A stretch of 7,374 nt of DNA from Clostridia bacterium (GCA_012520135.1 JAAYOX010000335.1:1-7374), one strand, 5' to 3'. Positions 1 through 5,795 are shown, numbered from the stretch's first letter. Numbers and translations are program-made. Notes: generated by a model from the letters alone, not told the origin.

Positions 1-30
1 GGTCTGCTTAATTAACACTACAATGTTCAA
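1..30 (-). CDS. etfB: Electron transfer flavoprotein beta subunit, first 10 codons only (cut by window edge)
   Basis: Reading the minus strand from a TTG at 28-30 gives (M)NIVVLIKQT, which matches the conserved N-terminus of EtfB proteins (MNIVVxIKQ...). EtfB forms a soluble FAD-containing heterodimer with EtfA and takes electrons from acyl-CoA dehydrogenases. The TTG start is supported by an AGGAGGG site 7 bases upstream and by the family N-terminus beginning exactly there. It lies 84 bp downstream of the acyl-CoA dehydrogenase gene on the same strand with no terminator between, so the two are probably co-transcribed. Only ten residues are visible; the identification rests on those plus the context. 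EtfA is expected just outside the window but cannot be seen. Confidence 0.75.
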   Translation of the reverse strand, partial: MNIVVLIKQT

Positions 31-37
31 AAGGAAT

Positions 38-44
38 CCCTCCT
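38..44 (-). promoter_or_regulatory. Ribosome binding site deciding the TTG start of etfB
   Basis: On the minus strand the bases read AGGAGGG, followed by seven bases and then TTG. It is a near-perfect Shine-Dalgarno sequence at normal spacing, which is the main reason to accept the rare TTG as the start. Confidence 0.75.
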
Positions 45-102
45 TAAATTAATATCTAGATTATTGATAGAGTTACAAACCACTTGCTACGCCGGTTCTT
101 AA

Positions 103-117
103 CCTCCTTCCTCCTCA
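103..117 (-). other. Purine-rich double Shine-Dalgarno-like tract directly after the acyl-CoA dehydrogenase stop
   Basis: The minus strand reads TGAGGAGGAAGGAGG, so the stop codon runs straight into two consecutive SD-like motifs. No ATG, GTG or TTG follows at a usable distance. The nearest GTG is about 18 bases on and opens only an 18-codon frame, which ends in a TGA overlapping the etfB start. It may be a relic of an earlier downstream start, or it may help hold ribosomes near etfB. No function can be assigned. Confidence 0.3.
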
Positions 118-1263
118 GGCAAAAAGCTGTTTGGCAACCACCAGCCTTTGAATCTGGTTGGTACCCTCAAAAATCTGCATTATTTTGGCATCCCGCATAT
201 ACTTTTCTACGGGATAATCCCTGATGTAACCATAACCACCCAGTATTTGCACTGCCTGGGTAGTTACTTCCATAGCTACGTCTGAAGCAAAAGCTTTAGC
301 CATAGCCGCCTCTTTAGTAAAAGGAAGACCTTCTTCCAACTTACAAGCAGCCTGGAATACCAGGTGCCTGCCGGCCTCCACTTTCATCGCCATATCGGCC
401 AACATATTCTGTATCGTCTGAAAATCCCCGATTAGTTTCCCAAACTGCCGCCGTTCTTTGGCGTAATTCAAAGCCGCATCAAAAGCAGCCTGAGCAATGC
501 CGATGGACATTGCCCCCACACCAGGTCGGGCTAAATCCAATGTTTCCATGGCCAATACGAAACCCTGGCCTTCCCGGCCAACCAAATTGTCGACGGGTAC
601 TCGTACTTCTTACAGAATGATTTCCCTGGTATCGGCTGCTCTGATACCCATTTTTCGCAGCCGCTTGCCAAACTTAAGGCCCGGGGTACCACGGGGAACT
701 ACAAAAGCGGAAATACCTTTGGCTTTTTTGGCCCGATCCGTAGAAGCAAAAACTAAGTAAAATTCGGCACTGCCACCGTTAGACACAAAAGCCTTGGCAC
801 CGTTTAATACATACTCCCTGCCATAGCGCACTGCCGTCGAAGTAATAGAAGCTGCATCGGAACCTGCTTCAGCCTCTGTAAGGCAGAAGGATGCCAATCC
901 GCCTCCTTCCCCGATGGGAGGCAAAAACCGCTTTTTCTGCTCATCGGTGCCTGCCAATAGCAACGGGTAGGCAGCTAAAGCAGTTGCCGCCGAAGTGACC
1001 GCTACACTGGCGCATCCTTTGGCCAATTCCTCCAATACAATACAAATACCCACGGCATCCAGACCGGAACCTCCATACTCAACGGGAGTATTCAGACTCT
1101 GGAGGCCATACTCTGCCAACCTTTGGATGAGAAAAGGATCCATTTCTTCCTCTTCATCCATTTTGAGGGCCAAAGGGCTGATCTCCTGCCGGGCAAAATC
1201 CCGAGCCATTTTCTGCAATGCCAACTGTTCTGAAGTAAAACGATAATCCAATGATCCAGGCAC
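115..1263 (-). pseudogene. Acyl-CoA dehydrogenase (short-chain/butyryl-CoA type), interrupted by one in-frame TAA
   Basis: The family is that of FAD enzymes that oxidise acyl-CoA to trans-2-enoyl-CoA and pass electrons to ETF. The reading frame spans 382 codons before the final TGA, the usual length for the family, but codon 218 (610-612) is TAA. Both halves are in the same frame: ...ADTREIIL, stop, EVRVPVDNL... Family members normally carry Glu or Gln at that place (TRELIFEDVRVP-like), so one base change explains it. Visible features are the first family signature CLTEAEAGSD (residues 127-136), NGAKAFVSNG (154-163), RRQFG (about 270-274), QILGGYGYIRD (about 338-348) and IFEGTNQIQR, with the expected catalytic Glu at about 365. 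The start is GTG at 1261-1263: it has GGGGTGGGG just upstream, and an in-frame TAG at 1282-1284 rules out a longer protein. As read it would give a 217-residue fragment lacking the catalytic base. The gene is followed by etfB and preceded by a sigma-54 promoter. Substrate chain length is inferred, not shown. Confidence 0.85.
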
Positions 1264-1292
1264 CCCCCACCCCTGTCTGCTCTATCCTTAGT

Positions 1293-1308
1293 AGCAAAAA
1301 CGATGCCA
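1293..1308 (-). promoter_or_regulatory. Sigma-54 (-24/-12) promoter of the acyl-CoA dehydrogenase-etf operon
   Basis: The minus strand reads TGGCATCGTTTTTGCT. Compared with the sigma-54 consensus TGGCACG-N4-TTGCW, the invariant GG and GC are both present with exactly 10 bases between them, and 10 of the 12 defined positions match. Counting from the -12 element places transcription start near 1282, giving a 5' leader of about 19 bases that contains the ribosome site before the GTG start. A sigma-54 activator gene lies immediately upstream on the same strand, which makes a chance match unlikely. Confidence 0.82.
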
Positions 1309-1356
1309 TAATGTTCTGTTTATTGCTATAATTCAAACCGGGCAGGCGCAAAACTA

Positions 1357-1387
1357 ATGCTGACAAGGGTTACCCCACTGTCAGCAT
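1357..1387 (-). promoter_or_regulatory. Perfect 9-bp dyad centred about 90 bp upstream of the predicted start: activator site or terminator
   Basis: ATGCTGACA (1357-1365) and TGTCAGCAT (1379-1387) are perfect inverted repeats. The 13 bases between them contain a further GGG-TTA-CCC. The centre lies at about -90 from the predicted sigma-54 start, an ordinary place for an enhancer-binding-protein site. As RNA on the minus strand it would also form a stable two-tier hairpin followed by TTAGTTTTG, a weak T-tract, so it could instead end the activator transcript. The two roles are not exclusive. Confidence 0.55.
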
Positions 1388-1442
1388 ATTACGTATAAAT
1401 CAGAAAAAAGTAAATTTAGTCACAATTATAAAAACCAAGTGT

Positions 1443-1469
1443 TGCATAAATAGGACATCATTTAATGCA
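1443..1469 (-). promoter_or_regulatory. Imperfect dyad carrying a TAGGACATC motif, about 174 bp upstream of the predicted start
   Basis: TGCAT-AAAT (1443-1451) and ATTT-A-ATGCA (1460-1469) pair with one bulged base around AGGACATC. The 9-mer TAGGACATC (1451-1459) recurs exactly at 1577-1585 inside another dyad. It is a possible second activator site; the role is inferred from position and repetition only. Confidence 0.35.
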
Positions 1470-1576
1470 CCACTAGCCTTCTAGTTGGCCAAAATGGGGC
1501 AAAGGCCTTGGCCGGCAATGCTTTTACTGTTCTTTCACTAAAAATGTCCACGAAAGCAGAACAGTTGTCTATAATT

Positions 1577-1592
1577 TAGGACATCTGTCCTA
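1577..1592 (-). promoter_or_regulatory. Perfect palindromic site TAGGACA-TC-TGTCCTA
   Basis: Two perfect 7-bp arms are separated by two bases, the shape of a binding site for a dimeric helix-turn-helix protein. Related pieces lie nearby: TGTCCA at 1545-1550, TGTCTA at 1566-1571, and a copy of TAGGACATC at 1451-1459. It lies 30 bp past the activator stop and about 300 bp upstream of the predicted sigma-54 start, which is distant but still possible for DNA looping. No T-run follows on either strand, so it is not a terminator. Confidence 0.45.
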
Positions 1593-1621
1593 TTGAGTCG
1601 ACACTCGGTTTGCTTTTGAGT

Positions 1622-3004
1622 TTAATCAAGACCCAATTGCTTTAATTTCCGGTACAGCAGGGAGCGATGTACCCCCAAAACACGAGCCGTTGCCACTTTA
1701 TTATAGTTAGTATAGGACAGGGCATTCTTAATCGTTTCTCTTTCAGCTTTTTCCACCGCCTCCGCCAAGGTTCCCACAGGCATCACCGGCACCGTTGGCT
1801 TGACGGGCACATCATCACCGGACAAACCCTTAAAATCCTCCACATCCAGGACATCATTCAAGGACAAGGCAATGGCCCGCTCCAGGCTGTTTCTCAATTC
1901 TCTGATATTGCCGGGCCAGTCGTATTGAACCAACAAATTTTCCGCTTGTGGTGTAATACCTTTGATCTTCCTGCCTAATTCCGTCCCCAAAGTTTTCAGG
2001 AAATGTTCGATCAACAGGGGAATATCCTCCCGGCGATCTCTTAAAGCGGGCAGGTGAAGATCGATGACATTAAGGCGGTAATACAGGTCTTCCCTGAATT
2101 CCTTTTCTTTAACCATTTGCTCTAAATCTTTGTTGGTGGCGGCTATGACTCTCACATCCACCCTGACTACATCGGTGCGGCCTATCTTTTCCACTTCCCG
2201 CTCCTGAAGCACTCTGAGGAGTTTAGCCTGCATAGCCAGGGGCATGTCCCCAATCTCATCCAAAAAGATGGTACCCCCGTCCGCCAGTTCAAACTTGCCC
2301 AGTTTGCCCCCTTTTTTGGCACCGGTAAAAGAACCTTCCTCGTAACCGAATAATTCCGACTCCAGCAAATGCTCCGGTACGGCGGCGCAGTTGACTTTGA
2401 TAAAAGGAGCATTACTTCTGGGACTGGCGCAATGGATAGCGTGGGCTAAAAGCTCTTTACCGGTGCCGCTTTCACCGCTGATCAAAATAGTAGAGTTAGT
2501 GCGGGCGGCAACCTGGGCTTCTCTTTTCAGCCACTTAATCCGCTCTCCCCTGCCGATTAAATTATCAAAAGTATATTGATAATCCCGAGTACGAGTTAGT
2601 TCCTGTTGGTAATAGGATAGGGATCGCCTGGTTTTCCTTTCCAAAGCCTGCAAGGCATCATTGCCGGTAACGATACCGATTACCCTGTTATTCTCGTCCA
2701 CCACGGGCAGCCGGGAAACTCCCTGGCGCAAAGCCAGGTTGTAGGCTTGTTCTACCGGTGTGTTAGGACCTACGGTTACCACCCGCCGGATCATAATGCT
2801 GTCTACCGGTAAATCCAGACTAAGCTCCTTTTCGATGATATCCAACAGGTGGGATTTGGTAAACAGGCCTTGAATAACCCCCTGCTCATCGATTACCGGT
2901 AAACTATAAATTTGCTTATGGCGAAATAAACTAACCGCTTCCCGTAAGGAGGCGTTTCCTTGAACGGTAATTACCGGTTGGGTCATAATATCCGACACCA
3001 GCAT
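1622..3004 (-). CDS. Sigma-54-dependent transcriptional activator with two N-terminal CBS domains
   Basis: This 460-residue bacterial enhancer-binding protein would use ATP to remodel sigma-54 polymerase at -24/-12 promoters. It has two CBS motifs in tandem (about 1-58 and 64-122), a short helical linker (about 123-145), and an AAA+ domain (about 147-380). That domain shows Walker A GESGTGKE (177-184), a sigma-54 contact loop GSFTGA (224-229), Walker B GTIFLDEI (244-251), FREDLYYRLNV (303-313) and PGNIRELRN (364-372). A Fis-type helix-turn-helix ends the protein (about 424-458, KVATARVLGVHRSLLYRKL). No receiver or PAS domain is present. CBS pairs commonly bind AMP, ADP, ATP or S-adenosylmethionine, so the signal is plausibly energy charge (inference). 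The loop has Ser where most relatives have Ala (GAFTGA). The start is ATG at 3002-3004 with AGGGGG upstream. The most likely target is the acyl-CoA dehydrogenase operon directly downstream. Confidence 0.93.
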   Translation of the reverse strand: MLVSDIMTQPVITVQGNASLREAVSLFRHKQIYSLPVIDEQGVIQGLFTKSHLLDIIEKELSLDLPVDSIMIRRVVTVGPNTPVEQAYNLALRQGVSRLPVVDENNRVIGIVTGNDALQALERKTRRSLSYYQQELTRTRDYQYTFDNLIGRGERIKWLKREAQVAARTNSTILISGESGTGKELLAHAIHCASPRSNAPFIKVNCAAVPEHLLESELFGYEEGSFTGAKKGGKLGKFELADGGTIFLDEIGDMPLAMQAKLLRVLQEREVEKIGRTDVVRVDVRVIAATNKDLEQMVKEKEFREDLYYRLNVIDLHLPALRDRREDIPLLIEHFLKTLGTELGRKIKGITPQAENLLVQYDWPGNIRELRNSLERAIALSLNDVLDVEDFKGLSGDDVPVKPTVPVMPVGTLAEAVEKAERETIKNALSYTNYNKVATARVLGVHRSLLYRKLKQLGLD

Positions 3005-3348
3005 ACAATAACCCCCTTTTCATTCGGAATATTCTCCAAAAGGGGGTCGAAAACCTTCCTATTCCGGCTTCCGGTATTTTTACCGGTTTTGTGCCCGGCA
3101 CGATTACCGGTTACCCGATTTTCTCCTGTTTTTCAAACGAGACCATAAACGAGCCAGGGGGCCTTTGACGTTAAATTGAACTTGGGAGGCATCCCCCGGT
3201 TCAGGCACAGGAATAATCCCCAGACTTGTCCCTAAAGGCATTTTACCTTGGGTACGCCGCAATTGCCCACCCCGGAGGTAATCTATAGTCACATATAAAG
3301 ACCGGAAAGCTAACTGCCGGGCTAGTTCCTCTTTGCTGTTTACCGGTT
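2971..3348. repeat. Cluster of four TTACCGGTT 9-mers around the start of the activator gene
   Basis: Exact TTACCGGTT copies lie at 2971-2979, 3080-3088, 3104-3112 and 3340-3348. The palindromic core ACCGGT also occurs at 2754, 2805 and 2895 and, by hand count, about 13 times in the window, where roughly two are expected by chance. Copies fall both in coding and non-coding DNA. They may be protein sites, a modification-related word, or a by-product of local codon choice; nothing here decides. Confidence 0.3.
3011..3047 (-). promoter_or_regulatory. Hairpin that buries the ribosome binding site of the CBS sigma-54 activator
   Basis: ACCCCCTTTT (3011-3020) and AAAAGGGGGT (3038-3047) are perfect 10-bp inverted repeats. 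On the minus-strand RNA the 3' arm is AAAAGGGGGU, which contains the Shine-Dalgarno sequence AGGGGG of the activator, seven bases before its ATG. The 17-nt loop can add a small GGAG/UUCC stem. No U-run follows on either strand, so a terminator is unlikely. The expected effect is to lower translation of the activator until the hairpin is opened. What opens it is unknown. Confidence 0.6.
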
Positions 3349-4378
3349 CTCCGTCCAGGTAAAAGATAATATCCCCGCTGGCAAGCCCCATTTTCGCCGC
3401 CGTAGAGCCGGGGTGTACATCCAGGATCATCACTCCCCGCTCCGGTTTGCAGTATAAAGGTGTTCCCCCGAGTTCTTTCTGTTGTCCTTTTAAAATGAGG
3501 AACTCGTGACCCAAAGGCCCAAACAAAGCAGCCAGCCAGGCTGCCCATCCCCAATGGGAAGCAACGATGGCCAGAACAAGGAGTACCAGGCTGTAGACGG
3601 CCAATCGTTCCGCCGACCAGCGGCTTTTTCCAACAGGAGTATCTGTCACCGCTAAATCCCCGTAGCCTAATGCAGCCACCACCGGTATCATGGTGTAGAC
3701 CACGTGAGGGTTATCAGCTAAAGGAGAGCTGATTAACGGCCACCATCCAGGCATGGCGATCAAATCCCGGGCCAACTCAGCGAAATACGGGCTAGGTACA
3801 ATCCACATAACCACCAGCGGAATAGGCCAAAATCGCTGCAGGTTAAAACCGCCGACTACCCGGCCATGTTTTTGACCGGCATAGACCGGCAGTGCCCCTA
3901 AATGGCCGCTGAATAAGATCAGAATACTTTCCACGAAGTGAAGAATAGCTACCAAGCCCATTAACTGGGGTACTTCCACCCTAGGAAACCCGGTTAAAAG
4001 GTAACTGATGGAAAGCAAACCTCCCGCATAGGAAAAACACAAATAGCGAGGATTAAATAAAAAAAGCAGAATGGCCGTCATCCAAAGATAGTTAATGCCA
4101 ATATTGTTTAAAGTGACTCCCGCCAAAACCATCAGAATACTGCCTATAATACCGCCGAAAAAGCCTAAGGCAGTAGCCTTGATTACGTCTCCCCAGATGG
4201 CTTCGCCACTGCCGCCGTCGCTTCCGTACAATTGTTTTTTTGCTCTATTCATCCGGCCGTACATGACCGCTACCAGCGCTACCGCAAATAGGAAATAAGT
4301 CAAAAACTCCAAACTGAAGATGCGGCGAAAGACTTCAATAATCAATTGTACCCAAAGCATCCCGGCAGTCACCACCAT
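3104..4378 (-). CDS. Polytopic membrane protein with C-terminal PDZ domain, MinJ-like
   Basis: This 424-residue protein has about seven or eight hydrophobic segments (roughly 24-42, 66-90, 95-130 as a broad or double span, 137-158, 183-197, 226-240 and 257-288). They are followed by a soluble tail with a PDZ fold at about 303-385 (GVMILDVHPGSTAAKMG, then SGDIIFYLDGEPV) and a basic end (RLWSRLKNRRKSGNR). The plan of many membrane spans, then PDZ, and the place next to a CtpB-like protease are those of Bacillus MinJ, which links the division-site protein DivIVA to MinD. Homology to MinJ and a role in division or protein localisation are inferred from architecture and neighbours. The ATG start lies one base after the protease stop, so translation is probably coupled; no good SD is seen. 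A second ATG at codon 7 (4358-4360), with GGTGG upstream, is an alternative start. Confidence 0.8.
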   Translation of the reverse strand: MVVTAGMLWVQLIIEVFRRIFSLEFLTYFLFAVALVAVMYGRMNRAKKQLYGSDGGSGEAIWGDVIKATALGFFGGIIGSILMVLAGVTLNNIGINYLWMTAILLFLFNPRYLCFSYAGGLLSISYLLTGFPRVEVPQLMGLVAILHFVESILILFSGHLGALPVYAGQKHGRVVGGFNLQRFWPIPLVVMWIVPSPYFAELARDLIAMPGWWPLISSPLADNPHVVYTMIPVVAALGYGDLAVTDTPVGKSRWSAERLAVYSLVLLVLAIVASHWGWAAWLAALFGPLGHEFLILKGQQKELGGTPLYCKPERGVMILDVHPGSTAAKMGLASGDIIFYLDGEPVNSKEELARQLAFRSLYVTIDYLRGGQLRRTQGKMPLGTSLGIIPVPEPGDASQVQFNVKGPLARLWSRLKNRRKSGNR

Positions 4379-4379
4379 C

Positions 4380-5564
4380 TCATTGGGGATAGTCCTGCAG
4401 CAGTTTTATAGCTTCAGCCAACTGGGGATCCCGGTCGGGGGCAGGGGCATGGGCTAATGCCTCCCTTTCCTGTTCAGGAGTGAGTTCGACTTTCACATCG
4501 GGAAGGATCCCCACTTCGTGAATATCATGTTGTCCAGGCGTTAAGTATTTAGCCGTCGTCAGTTTGACAGCGGCACCGCCTGTTAAAGGAAATACCGTTT
4601 GCACCAACCCTTTGCCAAAAGTAGTCTCTCCCACCAGTTTCCCTGAGCCCGTATCTTTAATGGCACCGGCTACAATTTCCGAAGCACTGGCACTGCCGCC
4701 GTTCACCAGTACCACCAGAGGAACTTCTATTCGATGGGGATGAACCGTGTTAAGGGTTTCACTGCTGCCCTTCCCGTGAATATAGACTACCGGTCCTTGC
4801 GGAATAAAGAAGGAAGCTACTTCCAGGGCCGCCGGCAAAGAGCCGCCGGGGTTGTTTCTCAAATCCAAGACAAGTCCTTCCAACCGCTGTTGTTGTAGTT
4901 CGATAATCAGCTGTCCCAATTCGGCTCCGGTATGCTCGGTAAAATTCGTGACAGCTATATAAGCAATCCCGGGATAATCCTCCAAAAACTGGCCTTCTAC
5001 CGTGGGAATTTCGATTACTTCCCTGATCAAGGTCACTTCCCAGGGAGGCTGTCCTTGTCGATAGATTAATAGCACCACCTGGGTTCCCGGTTCTCCCTGC
5101 ATCAGGGCTGCCGCTTGTTCCAGATCTAATTCCGAGGTATCCCGGTCATCGATGCGCAAGATCTGATCGCCGGATACTATCCCTGCCCGCTGTGCAGGTG
5201 TTCCTTTAAAAGGAGAAACCACCGTCAGCCTTTGATCAGTGTCCATCGTGATTAAGAGACCTACACCGCCGTAAGTTCCCTGAATATTTCCCTGGAGGTC
5301 CTGGTACAATTCCGGCTCCAGGTAAGCAGAATAAGGGTCATCCAGAGCCTGAACCATACCGGCGGTAGCTCCCTGGATTAGAGTTGCCAGATCCGGATCA
5401 GTTAAGGACTGGCTTTTGATCAAGGCAAAAACTTGAGCTGCCCTGCCTAAACCATCCAAATTAGTAAAAATCATAAAACCCAATGTTCCCGTGACAACTA
5501 TGCTGAAGAGGGCGATTATGGTAATTAATACTTTAAAAAAGCCGTACCTGTTCCCCAAAAACAC
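4380..5564 (-). CDS. S41 family carboxy-terminal processing protease (CtpA/CtpB type)
   Basis: This 394-residue protease would be anchored outside the membrane by an N-terminal segment (about residues 11-34). It has a PDZ domain (about 90-175, with YGGVGLLI and GTPAQRAGIVSGDQIL) and an S41 core (about 195-355). The catalytic triad is visible: Ser293 in NGGSASASE, Lys318 in TFGKG, 25 residues later, and Gln322, four further on, the same spacing as in CtpB and plant D1 protease. Such enzymes trim exposed C-termini; in Bacillus CtpB acts in sporulation signalling. It is shorter than CtpB (about 480) and lacks a C-terminal peptidoglycan-binding extension. The start is GTG at 5562-5564 with GAGGTGG unusually close upstream; TTG at codon 3 would give a wider spacing. 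It forms a unit with the PDZ membrane gene, and the substrate is unknown. Confidence 0.92.
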   Translation of the reverse strand: MFLGNRYGFFKVLITIIALFSIVVTGTLGFMIFTNLDGLGRAAQVFALIKSQSLTDPDLATLIQGATAGMVQALDDPYSAYLEPELYQDLQGNIQGTYGGVGLLITMDTDQRLTVVSPFKGTPAQRAGIVSGDQILRIDDRDTSELDLEQAAALMQGEPGTQVVLLIYRQGQPPWEVTLIREVIEIPTVEGQFLEDYPGIAYIAVTNFTEHTGAELGQLIIELQQQRLEGLVLDLRNNPGGSLPAALEVASFFIPQGPVVYIHGKGSSETLNTVHPHRIEVPLVVLVNGGSASASEIVAGAIKDTGSGKLVGETTFGKGLVQTVFPLTGGAAVKLTTAKYLTPGQHDIHEVGILPDVKVELTPEQEREALAHAPAPDRDPQLAEAIKLLQDYPQ

Positions 5565-5664
5565 TCCACCTCAATCCTTTATAATTCACCTTGCGTAATT
5601 AACATATACTGGTTCACTCTCATTATTATTCGCCAATTTAAAACCATCCCCTGCATTTACCGCT
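5565..5664 (-). other. Leader region of the protease-PDZ operon, no confident promoter
   Basis: About 100 AT-rich bases lie between the terminator of the upstream gene and the protease start. Because a terminator precedes it, a promoter for the protease-PDZ pair should lie here. Candidate pieces on the minus strand (TTGGCG; GTATATGTT; TTATAA) do not combine at a good sigma-A spacing, and no sigma-54 or clear sigma-G match was found. The promoter is therefore unassigned. Confidence 0.35.
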
Positions 5665-5701
5665 AAAAAGAAAAAGCCGACGCTCTAAATGACGTCGCAG
5701 C
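5665..5701 (-). terminator. Rho-independent terminator after the PAS-GGDEF-EAL gene
   Basis: The minus strand reads GC-TG-CGACG, a 10-base loop, CGTCG-GC, then TTTTTCTTTTT. This gives a GC-rich stem of 5 bp plus 2 bp across a small bulge, followed directly by a strong T-tract. It separates the c-di-GMP gene from the protease operon. Confidence 0.82.
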
Positions 5702-5715
5702 CTATTGACAAATAG

Positions 5716-5781
5716 CTAACCGGTGTTAACCGAAGGGCTGAATTCCGGGCTCCTTTGAAGCCCGGGATTAACACCGGTTAG
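5716..5781 (-). repeat. 66-nt two-tier hairpin downstream of the PAS-GGDEF-EAL gene
   Basis: CTAACCGGTGTTAA (5716-5729) and TTAACACCGGTTAG (5768-5781) are perfect 14-bp inverted repeats. Inside them TCCGGGCT (5744-5751) pairs with AGCCCGGGA (5759-5767), leaving a one-sided bulge of about 14 nt (5730-5743). It lies 14 bp after the stop of the c-di-GMP gene and just before the terminator. It could be a 3'-end stabilising structure, a mobile REP-like palindrome, or a small RNA. No open reading frame or target-site duplication is seen. Confidence 0.6.
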
Positions 5782-5795
5782 GAAGTGGTCAGGGA

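Larger units (their letters stand above)
1264..1621 (-). promoter_or_regulatory. 358-bp gene-free regulatory region upstream of the acyl-CoA dehydrogenase gene
   Basis: No credible gene lies on either strand here. The region is clearly more AT-rich than the flanking genes and carries a -24/-12 promoter close to the dehydrogenase start. It also holds three dyads centred near 1372, 1456 and 1584, a small inverted repeat ACTAG-CCTT-CTAGT (1472-1485), and two perfect 8-bp palindromes, TTGGCCAA (1485-1492) and AAGGCCTT (1502-1509). This is the layout expected for a sigma-54 operon needing upstream enhancer sites for the activator encoded immediately upstream. No classical terminator with a good T-run follows the activator gene. 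Confidence 0.7.

Noticed and set aside
583..585. Independent second gene starting at the TTG here
   Set aside because: There is no SD upstream, and the protein would lack the N-terminal and FAD-binding middle domains.
586..612. Frameshift as the cause of the split dehydrogenase
   Set aside because: The stop at 610-612 and the downstream half are in the same frame and the intervening codons read EVRVPVDNL, as expected for the family, so it is a nonsense codon.
610..612. Selenocysteine or pyrrolysine recoding at the internal stop
   Set aside because: The codon is TAA, while those systems use TGA and TAG. The aligned family residue is normally Glu or Gln, not at a catalytic place.
497..1246. 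Open frames of 83-87 codons on the plus strand across the acyl-CoA dehydrogenase gene
   Set aside because: They are antisense to a recognised gene, show no family features, and come from its codon bias. Similar plus-strand frames over the other genes were dismissed for the same reason.
1154..1366. 70-codon minus-strand frame overlapping the dehydrogenase start
   Set aside because: Its second half is an out-of-frame reading of the dehydrogenase N-terminus. The dehydrogenase frame begins with a recognisable family sequence at the GTG of 1263.
1485..1515. Second sigma-54 promoter around the GGCC-rich stretch
   Set aside because: GG and GC elements can be found, but the spacing is 11 rather than 10 and the -24 box does not match TGGCAC.
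1595..1606. GAGT-CGAC-ACTC as terminator of the activator gene
   Set aside because: The stem is only four pairs and no T-tract follows.
3011..3047. Terminator of the protease-PDZ operon
   Set aside because: The stem is strong but no T-run follows it on either strand, and the stem contains the ribosome site of the next gene.
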